The notes: generated by a model from the letters alone, not told the origin. A DNA stretch of 30,788 bases from RPRI01 sp051233685 (GCF_051233685.1 NZ_JBAMMY010000068.1:1-30788); one strand, 5' to 3'. Shown: positions 16,217 to 25,635, numbered from the stretch's first letter. Numbers and translations: made by a program.

Positions 16217-17131
16217 ATGAATCGTTTTATAGAACATAATGAAGCTGTATCCGATACACAGACACGTTTAATGTGGACAAAAAATGCTTCTTTATCCGAA
16301 TTTCCGTTAACATGGAGCGAAGCATTATCATTTACCAAAGCATTGAATCGCTCAAAGCACTGCGGTTATAGCGATTGGAAACTTCCGAATCGCAAAGAAT
16401 TATTCAGCCTGATGAGCCATGAAACAATCAACCCCAGCCTGCCTTCTTCGCATCCGTTTGCTAATGTTTTCTCAGGTTACTACTGGACATCAACTAGCTG
16501 TGCCAGACTTCCGAACCAGGCCTGGTACATTCATCTGGGGGGAGCAAGAGTATTTAAAGGCATGAAACACAATTCATATATGGTTTGGCCTGTTCGTATT
16601 GCAGATACTACCGGCACTAAAATCTTTCAAACCGGACAAAGACTTTGTTATGACGAGAGTGGAGACATTATAGATTGCGCCGATACCGGTCAGGACGGTG
16701 AATTTCAATCCGGAGCATATATAAATAAATCCCGTTTTAAAGAAAATACCGATTTTGTATATGACAATGCTATAAATCTTGTCTGGTTAAAAAATGCAGA
16801 TATCAATGGTGATATGATGGATTGGAAATCCGCATTTGATTTTGTTAAGAAGATGAACAAAGAATCTATGTATGGGTATAATGATTGGCGGCTTCCGGAT
16901 ATTTACGAACTGGAAAGTTTAACTGATATGAACCGGCATTCGCCTGCTTTGCCTGCCGGTAATCCGTTTATTAATATTAAGGAATTTTATTGGTCTTCAA
17001 CAACAAGCATGTATGATACTCAATATGCCTGGGCACTTTATTTAAGAGATGGAGCGGTTGGTGTAGGCTTTAAATCCTCATCCGAATTTCATCTCTGGCC
17101 TGTAAGGCACAACAAATCAAAGATAATGTGA
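16217..17131 (+). CDS. Protein with two DUF1566 (Lcl C-terminal-like) domains
   Basis: The 304-residue product consists of two copies of one domain. Copy 1 (about residues 8-130) has TRLMWTKNA, CGYSDWKLPNRKEL, YYWTSTS and VWPVR. Copy 2 (about 170-300) has INLVWLKNA, YGYNDWRLPDIYEL, FYWSSTTS and LWPVR. This matches DUF1566/Lcl_C domains, which are often found on secreted or surface proteins and related to formylglycine-type C-type-lectin-like folds. No signal peptide is present and an in-frame TAA lies 12 bp upstream, so the start cannot move further left. There is no clear ribosome site. The gene may have lost its leader or be expressed poorly. Function is unknown. Confidence 0.82.
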   Translation: MNRFIEHNEAVSDTQTRLMWTKNASLSEFPLTWSEALSFTKALNRSKHCGYSDWKLPNRKELFSLMSHETINPSLPSSHPFANVFSGYYWTSTSCARLPNQAWYIHLGGARVFKGMKHNSYMVWPVRIADTTGTKIFQTGQRLCYDESGDIIDCADTGQDGEFQSGAYINKSRFKENTDFVYDNAINLVWLKNADINGDMMDWKSAFDFVKKMNKESMYGYNDWRLPDIYELESLTDMNRHSPALPAGNPFINIKEFYWSSTTSMYDTQYAWALYLRDGAVGVGFKSSSEFHLWPVRHNKSKIM

Positions 17132-17288
17132 TAAAAACCGATCCGGCTGCTTCGTTTCTTTTCCTGTTGAATACATATGGTTATAATGCTTTGAAATATT
17201 TTAGTATCTTTTTTGCGGATAATTGCGTATAGTTACTGCGTTTACTTGAATAAACTGATCATATTTAATACTTAAGAAAAGAGAAAAA

Positions 17289-18914
17289 ATGGCAGACAAA
17301 AAAACATTTAAGGATCTTGGGCTTTCGGCAAAAGTGCTGGATGCAATTAATAAAAAAGGGTTTGAAGAGCCAACTGCAATTCAGGTTATGACTATTCCTG
17401 TAATGCAAAGAGATGATACCAATATCATCGTTCAGGCACAGACAGGCACGGGCAAAACAGCGGCATTCGGACTGCCTCTTGTAGAAATGGTCAGCACAGG
17501 TTCCTCAATGGTTCAGGCGCTTATTCTGGTTCCCACACGGGAGCTGGCTATTCAGGTATCGGAAGAAATTAATTCGCTTAGAGGAAACAAAGATATCGTA
17601 ATAGCACCAATATATGGCGGCCAATCCATTGATCAGCAGTTACGAAGACTGCAAAAAGGCGTGCATATTGTAGTTGGAACTCCGGGCAGGGTGATCGATC
17701 ATCTTAACAGGAAAACACTGAAGCTTGAAAAAATTGAACACCTGATACTCGATGAAGCGGACGAAATGCTTAACATGGGTTTCATCGAAGATATAGAAGA
17801 AATAATGAAGCATACGAACCCGGACAAAAGAACACTGCTGTTTTCAGCGACAATACCGCAAAGAATAAAGGATCTTGCGCACAAATACATGAAAGGTTAT
17901 GAGTTTCTTAAAGTAAAGAAGGAACAGCTTACAACCAATCTGACAGAGCAGATATACTTTGAGGTAAAAGCCCATGATAAATTTGAGGCGCTATGCAGGA
18001 TAATTGATATTAAAGATGGCTTTTACGGTTTGATTTTCTGCCGGACAAAGAGTGATGTTGATTCTGTTGCAACTCATTTAATGGACAGAGGATATGATGC
18101 GGAAGCCATTCACGGGGATATATCGCAGGCGCAAAGAGAAAGAACTCTGGAAAAATTCAAGAAACAAAGAGTCAATATTCTTGTAGCAACAGATGTTGCA
18201 GCACGTGGAATTGATGTTAATAACCTTACCCATGTAATAAATTATTCGCTGCCTCATGATACGGAAGCCTATGTTCATCGAATAGGACGTACAGGAAGGG
18301 CCGGGAATGTGGGCACTGCTATTACGTTTATCACTCCCAGTGAATATAAAGGGCTGATGTTCATACAGCGAAACGCCAAGACCGATATTAAAAAATCAAA
18401 AGTACCAAAAGTCAAAGATATTATAAAGGCCAAAAAGAAAAAGATATATGATGATCTGACTACTATTCTTAAAGAAGAGATAGATACTGCCTATCTTAGC
18501 TGGGCTGTAAGAATGCTTGAGGATAATAAGCCTGAAGAAATATTAGCTGCCGTACTAAATTATTGTTTTGAAGAAGAACTCAATCCTGATGCCTATGGTG
18601 AAATAGAAGAGATAGGCGCAAAGGTTAAACAACAACTTAACAAACAAGGTAAGGCAAGGCTTTTTGTAGCACTTGGTAAGCAAGATAAGACCAGTCCCAG
18701 AAAACTTGTTGAGCTTATTGGAAGCAAATCCTCAGTTAAATCTAAAGATATCAGTGAGATTCAGATAATGGATAAGTTTTCTTTTATAACTGTTCCTTTC
18801 GAAAAAGCAGAAATAATCGTTGCGAGCTTCAAAGAAAAGGGCCGGAAGCCACTGATCTCTCATGCCAAGAAAGATGGAAAAAGTACATATAAGGATAAAG
18901 GCGCCCGTAACTGA
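17289..18914 (+). CDS. DEAD-box ATP-dependent RNA helicase (DeaD/CshA-like)
   Basis: This helicase unwinds structured RNA, typically in ribosome assembly, mRNA decay or cold adaptation. The 541-residue product carries every core motif: Q motif (FKDLGLS...PTAIQ), motif I AQTGTGKT at 50-57, Ia PTRELA, Ib TPGR, II DEAD at 155-158, III SAT at 186-188, IV LIFCRTK, V ATDVAARGIDV and VI HRIGRTGRAG. A C-terminal extension ends in an RRM-like DbpA/CsdA RNA-binding domain (ARLFVALGKQDKTSPRKLVE, ISEIQIMDKFSFITVP). That points to the DeaD/CsdA group rather than RhlE. It stands alone, converging on copA with 45 bp between the stops. Confidence 0.95.
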   Translation: MADKKTFKDLGLSAKVLDAINKKGFEEPTAIQVMTIPVMQRDDTNIIVQAQTGTGKTAAFGLPLVEMVSTGSSMVQALILVPTRELAIQVSEEINSLRGNKDIVIAPIYGGQSIDQQLRRLQKGVHIVVGTPGRVIDHLNRKTLKLEKIEHLILDEADEMLNMGFIEDIEEIMKHTNPDKRTLLFSATIPQRIKDLAHKYMKGYEFLKVKKEQLTTNLTEQIYFEVKAHDKFEALCRIIDIKDGFYGLIFCRTKSDVDSVATHLMDRGYDAEAIHGDISQAQRERTLEKFKKQRVNILVATDVAARGIDVNNLTHVINYSLPHDTEAYVHRIGRTGRAGNVGTAITFITPSEYKGLMFIQRNAKTDIKKSKVPKVKDIIKAKKKKIYDDLTTILKEEIDTAYLSWAVRMLEDNKPEEILAAVLNYCFEEELNPDAYGEIEEIGAKVKQQLNKQGKARLFVALGKQDKTSPRKLVELIGSKSSVKSKDISEIQIMDKFSFITVPFEKAEIIVASFKEKGRKPLISHAKKDGKSTYKDKGARN

Positions 18915-18959
18915 TTGCCCATACTTGTGGCGATTATTCATGTGAGAAATACTATAAAT

Positions 18960-21416
18960 TCAGTCAATTCTGGTGCGCTGGAGACGGAGGCTGTTTCCGA
19001 CAACCGATATACTGCTTAAGGCCATTGCTCCTGCTGCAAGCATGGGATGAAGCTGTCTTAAGAAATCCGGGAAAACTGCAAAAGGGTGTAAAACACCTGC
19101 TGCAATGGGAATAAGTATTATGTTATAAAAAAATGCCCAGAATAAATTCTGTTTTATGGTATTCATTGTTGCCTTGCCAAGCATAATTGCCTTTGGCACA
19201 CCAAGCAGATTTCCGCCTGAAAGAATAATATCGGCTGTTTCAATGGCAATATCTGTTCCTGTTCCTATTGCAATCCCCACATCTGCCTGTGCAAGAGCAG
19301 GTGCGTCATTTATCCCGTCTCCGACCATTGCCACCCTTTTATTATTTTTTTGAAGTTCTTTTACTTTCAGGGATTTTCCACCGGGTTTTACTTCCGCAAA
19401 AAATTTGCTTATACCTGCATCCGATGCTATAGCCTGTGCAGTCATTTTGTTATCTCCGGTTAGCATAACAACTTCTAAGCCAAGATCAAAAAGCTTTCTT
19501 ACTGCTTGTGCCGATTCCGCTTTTACCTTGTCTGCCACAGATATCAGTCCTAAAATCTCATTTTTCGATGCAACCACCATTACGGTTTTTCCTTCCGACT
19601 GAAGCAGGCTGATTTGGTTTTCGATATTTATTGTATTTAATCCTGATGATTTAAACCAATCCGGTTTTCCTATCATAATTAACTTGTCATTCACATATGC
19701 TTCAACGCCGACTCCTCCGGTAGACTTGAATCTTTGAAGCTGAGACATTACAATGTTTCTTTTTTCAGCTTCATTAACAATTGCCTTTCCGATGGGGTGT
19801 TCTGAGCCCTTTTCAACAGAAGCTGCAATTTGCAAAAGTTCATTATTACTTTTGCATGCCGGTTCAAAAGGCACTATATCTATAAGGGCAGGTTTTCCGG
19901 TTGTAAGGGTTCCTGTTTTATCTAAAATGATTATATCAAGCTTTGATGCTGTTTCGAGTGCTTCGCTGTTTTTAAAAAGGATTCCGTTTTCAGCTCCCTT
20001 GCCGGTTCCGGCCATTATGGCTGTGGGAGTTGCAAGCCCCAAAGCACACGGGCAGGCGATAACAAGTACTGCAACAAATCTGATCATGGCGTACACAAAG
20101 CTACCATCCATCGACCACCATATTATAAAAGTTGAAAGTGCCGCGATAAGGACTAAAGGCACAAATATGGATGAAACACGGTCTGCAACAGCCTGAACCG
20201 GCGCTTTGCTTCCCTGTGCCTGCTGGACAAGACTTATTATCTGGGCAAGAACAGTCTCTTTGCCTACACGGGTTGCTTTTATCTTCAATAAGCCTTCTGT
20301 ATTGATTGTTCCGCCTGTGACAGCGTCATTAATGGTTTTGTCAACAGGTATTGGTTCGCCGCTCAACATGGATTCATCAACAGCCGATTCACCTTCGGTT
20401 ACAATCCCGTCAACAGGAATTCTTTCTCCCGGCCTGACAATAAGAGTGTTTCCTGCTTTTACATTTGCCAGGGGAATTGTCTTTTCGATGCCGTCTTCAA
20501 GTATTGTTGCTGTTTTTGGCGACAGCTCCATAAGTCTTCGTATTGCTGCGCCTGTTTTCCCCTTCGTGCGGGATTCCAGCATTTTGCCAAGTTTTATCAG
20601 AGTGATAATTACTGCTGATGTCTCAAAATAAACATGTTTGCCTGGGATGATAGAAAGCAGTGTTGCAATTGAATAAAAATATGCAACCGATGATCCCATG
20701 GCAACAAGAACATCCATATTTGCACTTTTATTTCTGAGACTTTTGTAACCGCCAACATAATAGTCCCAGCCTGTATAAAACTGAACAGGACTGGCAAGGA
20801 AAAAAAACAGCCAGTTTACCCATGCTGTTTGACTCCATGCTCCTGTCAGCCCAAAATCTCTTGCCATGCTTAAAAGAAAAAGCGGAATGGTAAAAAGCAG
20901 CCCGGTAACAAATTTTTTGGTTTGATTTTTAATTTCAGCATCCCGGGCTTTTTGTTCATAATCATTTCTATCCGATTCATCAGACAGCTGATCTGTGGAT
21001 ATTGCATCGTAACCGGCTTTTCTTATAGCAGATATAATATCTTCTATGGAAGTGACCCCAGGCAGGTATTCGACATGAACACGTTCGGCAGCAAAGTTTA
21101 CGTAAACATTAACCAAGCCGGAAACATTTTTATTAAGAACTCTTTCGATATTTATAGCACAGTTGACGCATGACATACCGGTTATCGGAAGTTCAGCTTT
21201 ACTTGTAACAGCTTTGTACCCTAAGCTGTTAATCTTTTCCGTAATGTCTTTCAGCAAAATTTTACCGGTATCATATGTAACATAAGCCTGTTCGGAGGCA
21301 AAATTAACAGAGGCATCTATTACACCGTTTAATTTTTTTAAACCTCTTTCGATATTTGCAGCGCAATTTGCGCAGGTCATTCCTGAAACAGGTATAGCAA
21401 GCTTGAATTCCGCCAT
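18960..21416 (-). CDS. copA: Copper-exporting P1B-type ATPase CopA
   Basis: This ATPase pumps Cu(I) out of the cytoplasm. The 818-residue product has two N-terminal metal-binding domains with GMTCANC (Cys15, Cys18) and GMSCVNC (Cys83, Cys86). Transmembrane helices follow, then the actuator SGEP, the membrane CPC metal site (residues 455-457), the phosphorylation loop DKTGT (Asp499), the P1B marker SEHPIG, and the hinge GDGINDAPALAQADVGIAIG. All catalytic residues are present, and the architecture matches CopA. The ATG at 21416 follows AAGGATAA. No CopZ or CueR lies next to it. A Fur/PerR-like gene lies upstream on the same strand, separated by a palindromic element. Confidence 0.95.
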   Translation of the reverse strand: MAEFKLAIPVSGMTCANCAANIERGLKKLNGVIDASVNFASEQAYVTYDTGKILLKDITEKINSLGYKAVTSKAELPITGMSCVNCAINIERVLNKNVSGLVNVYVNFAAERVHVEYLPGVTSIEDIISAIRKAGYDAISTDQLSDESDRNDYEQKARDAEIKNQTKKFVTGLLFTIPLFLLSMARDFGLTGAWSQTAWVNWLFFFLASPVQFYTGWDYYVGGYKSLRNKSANMDVLVAMGSSVAYFYSIATLLSIIPGKHVYFETSAVIITLIKLGKMLESRTKGKTGAAIRRLMELSPKTATILEDGIEKTIPLANVKAGNTLIVRPGERIPVDGIVTEGESAVDESMLSGEPIPVDKTINDAVTGGTINTEGLLKIKATRVGKETVLAQIISLVQQAQGSKAPVQAVADRVSSIFVPLVLIAALSTFIIWWSMDGSFVYAMIRFVAVLVIACPCALGLATPTAIMAGTGKGAENGILFKNSEALETASKLDIIILDKTGTLTTGKPALIDIVPFEPACKSNNELLQIAASVEKGSEHPIGKAIVNEAEKRNIVMSQLQRFKSTGGVGVEAYVNDKLIMIGKPDWFKSSGLNTINIENQISLLQSEGKTVMVVASKNEILGLISVADKVKAESAQAVRKLFDLGLEVVMLTGDNKMTAQAIASDAGISKFFAEVKPGGKSLKVKELQKNNKRVAMVGDGINDAPALAQADVGIAIGTGTDIAIETADIILSGGNLLGVPKAIMLGKATMNTIKQNLFWAFFYNIILIPIAAGVLHPFAVFPDFLRQLHPMLAAGAMALSSISVVGNSLRLQRTRID

Positions 21417-21496
21417 GAGACATTATCCTTATTTAGCTGCAAGATATAAAGTTCTTTGCGAATTGTGATCAGTTAGAAGTGAAAAGTAAATCAAAG

Positions 21497-21633
21497 GAGC
21501 CACTTTCAAAACATTTCAGTTTGGTCAAGGTCAAGGCGGGCGAAAATTTTAACCACAGGAATACATTTAGTATTTCGAGGATTAAAATTTGAGCCCAACA
21601 CAGAGATCAGCTGGAACGCTTTGAAACTGGCTC
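21497..21633. repeat. Long imperfect palindromic element between fur-like gene and copA
   Basis: Outer arms 21497-21519 and 21611-21633 (GAGCCACTTTCAAAAC... against ...GCTTTGAAACTGGCTC) match at 19 of 23 positions. Inner arms 21538-21552 and 21582-21596 (GGGCGAAAATTTTAA against TTAAAATTTGAGCCC) match at 13 of 15. A central stem GGAATAC/GTATTTC surrounds a five-base loop. CAAAG occurs on both flanks (21492-21496 and 21633-21637), which could be a target duplication. This looks like a miniature palindromic mobile or REP-like element. No other gene is visible in the 319-bp gap. Confidence 0.75.
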
Positions 21634-21735
21634 AAAGAATAAATTACAACCCATACCTTACATCTGATGCCTGGCTGATACTCAAGAATCACAAGTAACA
21701 AGCAGACCGATTTTACAAATGGCTTTCATGAACTA

Positions 21736-22149
21736 TTATGGAAGTTCTGATGAGCATTTAGGGCAAATACCTATAAACTCAAGCTTATGGGATATAATAG
21801 TATATTCTGTAAACGGACGCATCTTTTTTTCAAGATCTTTTTCAAGCTCAAAAGGTGCATCATCTATACGCCCGCATATCATACATCTCAAATGGTAATG
21901 ATTTTCAGGATTACCGTCGAAGCGCTTGAGGTTTCCGGTAAGTTCTATCTCTTGAATTTCTTTTAATTCAGTCAAAACTTCAAGGTTTCTGTACACAGTT
22001 CCTAGGCTTATTCGGGGAAGGCGTTTTCTTACCATCCTGAAAATTTCGTCTGCTGCCGGATGGGTTTTAACTTTTTTCAGCTCTTCTAAAATTACTTTTC
22101 GCTGCTGCGTTGTCCTATGCTTTTGTTTATTATTATGCAAGCTGATCAA
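21736..22149 (-). CDS. Fur-family metal-dependent repressor, PerR-like
   Basis: The 137-residue product has the Fur winged-helix domain (HRTTQQRKVILEELKKV, HPAADEIFRMV, ISLGTVYRNLEVL). The dimerisation domain carries the metal sites: NHYHLRCMICGRIDD (His cluster and CxxC) and CPKC at the C-terminus, which together form the structural zinc site. The RFDGNPENHYHLRC segment resembles PerR (peroxide sensor) more than classical Fur; this assignment is tentative. The only in-frame starts are TTG codons at 22149 and 22140, because a TAG lies 18 bp upstream of the first. GGAG is 2 bp from the first and about 11 bp from the second, so 22140 may be the true start. It is divergent from lepA. Confidence 0.88.
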   Translation of the reverse strand: MISLHNNKQKHRTTQQRKVILEELKKVKTHPAADEIFRMVRKRLPRISLGTVYRNLEVLTELKEIQEIELTGNLKRFDGNPENHYHLRCMICGRIDDAPFELEKDLEKKMRPFTEYTIISHKLEFIGICPKCSSELP

Positions 22150-22179
22150 TACTCCTATCTTAACCTAAAATTACCTGTC

Positions 22180-22209
22180 TTGACACAATTTGAAATTATC
22201 TGGTAAAAA
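22180..22209 (+). promoter_or_regulatory. Candidate promoter for lepA
   Basis: TTGACA (22180-22185) is followed after 18 bp by TAAAAA (22204-22209), with TG one base upstream of that hexamer, as in an extended -10. It overlaps the upstream region of the divergent Fur-family gene, so the two may influence each other. Confidence 0.35.
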
Positions 22210-22304
22210 AGCAGGCCTTTTTGTATATTATATGTTACATATTTTGCAGATTCAATATAGAATAATTAAAGATTAAAAACAATCATAAAAACTGGGTATG
22301 GATA

Positions 22305-24101
22305 ATGAATAATATCAGAAATTTCAGCATAATTGCACACATAGATCACGGCAAATCGACTCTTTCGGACCGCCTGATCCAGAAAACCGGTATTATTGCC
22401 GACAGGGATTTCCATAACCAGATTTTGGACAATATGGATATCGAACGGGAAAGGGGCATCACCATAAAAAGCCAGACAGTGTGCCTTCCATATGTTGCAA
22501 AAGACGGCAATAAATATACCTTAAATCTTATTGATACTCCGGGCCACGTGGATTTTTCATATGAAGTTTCAAGGGCGCTTGCGTCCTGCGAAGGAGCTCT
22601 TCTTCTTGTAGATGCAAGCCAGGGAGTCGAAGCGCAAACCATAGCCAACCTCTATCTTGCCATGGACAACAATCTTGTTATTATTCCTGTAATAAACAAG
22701 ATAGATCTTCCTTCCGCAGATATCGAAAGGGTAAAGGCGCAAATAGAAGAAGACCTCGGACTTGACCCGGAAACGGCAATACTGGTGTCAGCCAAGGAAG
22801 GAATAGGAATAGAAAATGTTCTTGAAAGCATAGTAAAAATTTTGCCCCCTCCGGCGGGAGATCCCGAAGCTCCTTTTAAGGCATTGATATTCGATTCCCA
22901 TTATGATGCATTCAGAGGCACTATCGTCTATTTCAGAATTTTTGAAGGAACGATACGAGTTGGGGATGTTATCACTTTCATGTCTAACAAAATTTCGTAC
23001 AAGTCAGAAGAGATTGGGATATTTCAGTTAAAGCGGATACCTAAAAAAGAACTTTCTGCCGGAGAGGTCGGATATGTTATAGCTGGTATAAAGTCGGTAG
23101 TAGATACAAAATGCGGCGATACAATCACATTAAAAAACAGACCCGCCGATAAGGCCATGCCTGGTTACAAGGATGCAAAACCTGTGGTTTTTTCGTCAAT
23201 ATATCCTGTTGCAGCGGATGAATACGAAGAGCTTGCCATCGCTATAGAAAAGCTCAAACTTAACGATGCTTCCCTTATTTTCGAAAAAGATACATCAGTT
23301 GCTTTGGGTTTTGGTTTCAGATGCGGTTTTTTAGGTCTTCTTCATCTTGAGGTTGTTCAGGAGCGGCTTGAACGTGAATTTGATCTTTCTCTTATTCTTA
23401 CCGCTCCTTCGGTTCAATACTCCCTTATAATGAGCGACGGAACTGAAATGATAATTGATAATCCTGCACTCTATCCCGACCCCACAGAAATTGATACCAC
23501 GCTCGAACCTTATATCCGTGCATCCGTTATAGTACCAAACCGTTACATGGGAGCCGTTATGAAGCTGTGCCTGGACAGGCGCGGAATCAATAAAAACTAT
23601 CAGTATCTGACAAGTGACAGGCTTGAGATGATATTTGAACTTCCGCTTGCCGAAGTGATTTTTGACTTTCATGATAAACTAAAATCCATAACCCAGGGAT
23701 ATGGCTCTTTTGATTATGAAATAATCGAATTCAGGGAAACCGATCTTGTTAAGATGGATATACTTATAAACGGTGAGCGTGTTGATGCTCTCTCACAACT
23801 TGTTCACAAGGATAGAGCCGTGGAACGGGCAAGAGTTGCCTGTGAAAAACTGAAAGAAGAAATACCAAGACAAATGTTTAAAATTGCCATACAGGGTGCG
23901 ATAGGCGCCAAAATAATCGCAAGATCCACAGTTTCAGCTTTCAGAAAAGATGTAACGGCAAAATGTTACGGAGGTGACATCACACGGAAAAGAAAGCTTC
24001 TGGAAAAGCAGAAAAAGGGTAAAAAACGGATGAAGATGGTAGGAAAAGTTATGATTCCACAATCCGCTTTTCTTTCGGTTTTGAAAACAGATACGGATTG
24101 A
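22305..24101 (+). CDS. lepA: Elongation factor 4 (LepA)
   Basis: LepA is a ribosomal GTPase implicated in back-translocation and 30S biogenesis. The 598-residue product is the standard length. It has G1 AHIDHGKSTL (residues 11-20), switch II DTPGHVDF, G4 NKIDLP, the effector segment RERGITIKSQ, the EF-G-like domains, and the unique LepA C-terminal domain ending KCYGGDITRKRKLLEKQKKG and KKRMKMVGKV. The ATG at 22305 lies after a weak GGAT site. An ATG at 22298 is out of frame. Confidence 0.97.
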   Translation: MNNIRNFSIIAHIDHGKSTLSDRLIQKTGIIADRDFHNQILDNMDIERERGITIKSQTVCLPYVAKDGNKYTLNLIDTPGHVDFSYEVSRALASCEGALLLVDASQGVEAQTIANLYLAMDNNLVIIPVINKIDLPSADIERVKAQIEEDLGLDPETAILVSAKEGIGIENVLESIVKILPPPAGDPEAPFKALIFDSHYDAFRGTIVYFRIFEGTIRVGDVITFMSNKISYKSEEIGIFQLKRIPKKELSAGEVGYVIAGIKSVVDTKCGDTITLKNRPADKAMPGYKDAKPVVFSSIYPVAADEYEELAIAIEKLKLNDASLIFEKDTSVALGFGFRCGFLGLLHLEVVQERLEREFDLSLILTAPSVQYSLIMSDGTEMIIDNPALYPDPTEIDTTLEPYIRASVIVPNRYMGAVMKLCLDRRGINKNYQYLTSDRLEMIFELPLAEVIFDFHDKLKSITQGYGSFDYEIIEFRETDLVKMDILINGERVDALSQLVHKDRAVERARVACEKLKEEIPRQMFKIAIQGAIGAKIIARSTVSAFRKDVTAKCYGGDITRKRKLLEKQKKGKKRMKMVGKVMIPQSAFLSVLKTDTD

Positions 24102-24193
24102 TATTGGTGGGATAAATCCATCATTAATTGATTTTAAGCATAAATTGTGATTATATATTCTTGTTTCTATTTCAAATGGTTTAAGGAGATTAT

Positions 24194-24306
24194 AGCTCAT
24201 AAATTCATAAGCTGCTGAGTTAGTAAGGTAAACGCAGAATTAAACATACTATAAAAATTAAATTATACTTACCTTATCAGCCTACGAACTTAACAACTCA
24301 TGAGCT
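24194..24306 (+). terminator. Long palindrome with U-tract between lepA and leuC
   Basis: Arms of 38 nt (24194-24231 and 24269-24306) match at 26 of 38 positions. Both ends are perfect: AGCTCAT with ATGAGCT, and TAAGGTAA with TTACCTTA. The loop is 37 nt. The 3' arm runs straight into TTTTTTCTTTT, so on the plus strand it would act as an intrinsic terminator for lepA. It ends only about 40 bp before leuC, so attenuation of leuC is also possible. Confidence 0.65.
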
Positions 24307-24345
24307 TTTTTCTTTTAATCCTAATTTTAATAATTCGGAGAACAA

Positions 24346-25635
24346 ATGGGAAAGACTATAGCTCAGAAAATTTTTGATTCACATATTATCGATAATCCTT
24401 TTGAAGATATTTATGTAATAAGGCTTGATGCCGTTTTCTGCCATGAAATTACAACGCCTATTGCTATCAATGATCTTGTCAGCCGGAGCAAAGACCGCGT
24501 TTTTGATACATCCAGAATAAAGGCTGTTATCGATCATGTTACTCCGGCAAAGGATTCCAAAACTGCTTTACAGGGAAAAATTTTAAGAGAATGGGCAAGG
24601 CGTCACAAGATAAACGATTTTTTTGATATCGGCCGAAACGGAGTCTGCCATGCAATCTTTCCCGAAAAAGGCTTTGTAAGACCGGGTTATACCATAATCA
24701 TGGGAGATTCTCATACCTGTACTTACGGTGCTTTCGGCGCTTTCGGCGCAGGTGTGGGAACAACAGATCTTGAGGTAGGTATTTTAAAAGGAGTATGCGC
24801 CCTTGGTTATCCCGAAACAATAAAGATCAATATTTGCGGTAAAATGCCGGATGGGGTTTTTGCAAAAGATATAATTCTTTCGGTAATCGGTCTTATTGGT
24901 GTTAGCGGAGCAACAAATAAAGTTTTGGAATTTTCAGGCCCTGTTGTTGAGGATATGGGCATGGATGCAAGAATGACTCTTTGCAATATGGCAATAGAAG
25001 CCGGTGCAACATGCGGAATATGTGCTCCTGATATGACTACGGTAGAATATTTATGGGATTTTATAAAAAACGAATATAAAACAAAAGACGCTGCACATAA
25101 TGCTTTTAGTAAGTACTGCTCCGATCCCGATGCTTCCTATGAAAAGATAATCGATCATGATATTACAAATCTTGAGCCTGTGGTTACATTCGGGTACAAA
25201 CCGGATAAAGTAAAGCCTGTAAAGGAGATGGAAGGCACAAAAATAGATCAGGTCTATATAGGTTCATGCACAAACGGAAGAATTGAAGACTTAAGGGTTG
25301 CAGCAAAGATTTTAAAAGGAAATAAAATCAGCGATTCTTTGCGTGGCATTGTTTCTCCTGCAACTACAGATATATATAAACAGGCATTGGATGAAGGAAT
25401 AATTGCCGATTTTCTTGAAGCCGGATTTTGCGTTACAAATCCGACTTGCGGAGCCTGCCTTGGCATGAGCAACGGAATTATTGCAGAAGGAGAAACCTGT
25501 GCTTCCACTACAAACAGAAATTTCAGCGGGCGCATGGGAAAAGGCGGTATGGTTCATCTGATGAGCCCGGCTACTGCTGCGGCAACAGCTATTGCAGGAC
25601 ATATTACAAATTCAAAATTATATAAGGGTAAGTAA
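24346..25635 (+). CDS. leuC: 3-isopropylmalate dehydratase large subunit family
   Basis: This aconitase-superfamily enzyme isomerises 2- to 3-isopropylmalate in leucine synthesis. The 429-residue product is the shorter archaeal/deltaproteobacterial LeuC2 type. The 4Fe-4S ligands are present: Cys308 (GSCTNG), and Cys368 and Cys371 (NPTCGACLG). Other conserved segments are DHVTPAKDSKTA, MGDSHTCTYGAFGAFGAGVG and GRMG near the end. The ATG at 24346 follows CGGAGAA. leuD follows, but leuA and leuB are absent from the window. The same family includes homoaconitase, citramalate-pathway and dimethylmalate dehydratases, so the substrate is likely but not proven. Confidence 0.88.
   Translation: MGKTIAQKIFDSHIIDNPFEDIYVIRLDAVFCHEITTPIAINDLVSRSKDRVFDTSRIKAVIDHVTPAKDSKTALQGKILREWARRHKINDFFDIGRNGVCHAIFPEKGFVRPGYTIIMGDSHTCTYGAFGAFGAGVGTTDLEVGILKGVCALGYPETIKINICGKMPDGVFAKDIILSVIGLIGVSGATNKVLEFSGPVVEDMGMDARMTLCNMAIEAGATCGICAPDMTTVEYLWDFIKNEYKTKDAAHNAFSKYCSDPDASYEKIIDHDITNLEPVVTFGYKPDKVKPVKEMEGTKIDQVYIGSCTNGRIEDLRVAAKILKGNKISDSLRGIVSPATTDIYKQALDEGIIADFLEAGFCVTNPTCGACLGMSNGIIAEGETCASTTNRNFSGRMGKGGMVHLMSPATAAATAIAGHITNSKLYKGK

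Noticed and set aside
19753..20631. Long plus-strand frames opposite copA
   Set aside because: These are antisense shadows of the highly conserved ATPase coding sequence.
24102..24345. T-box or leader-peptide attenuator before leuC
   Set aside because: No T-box sequence, specifier hairpin or leucine-rich short peptide could be recognised. Only the palindrome and U-tract are supported.
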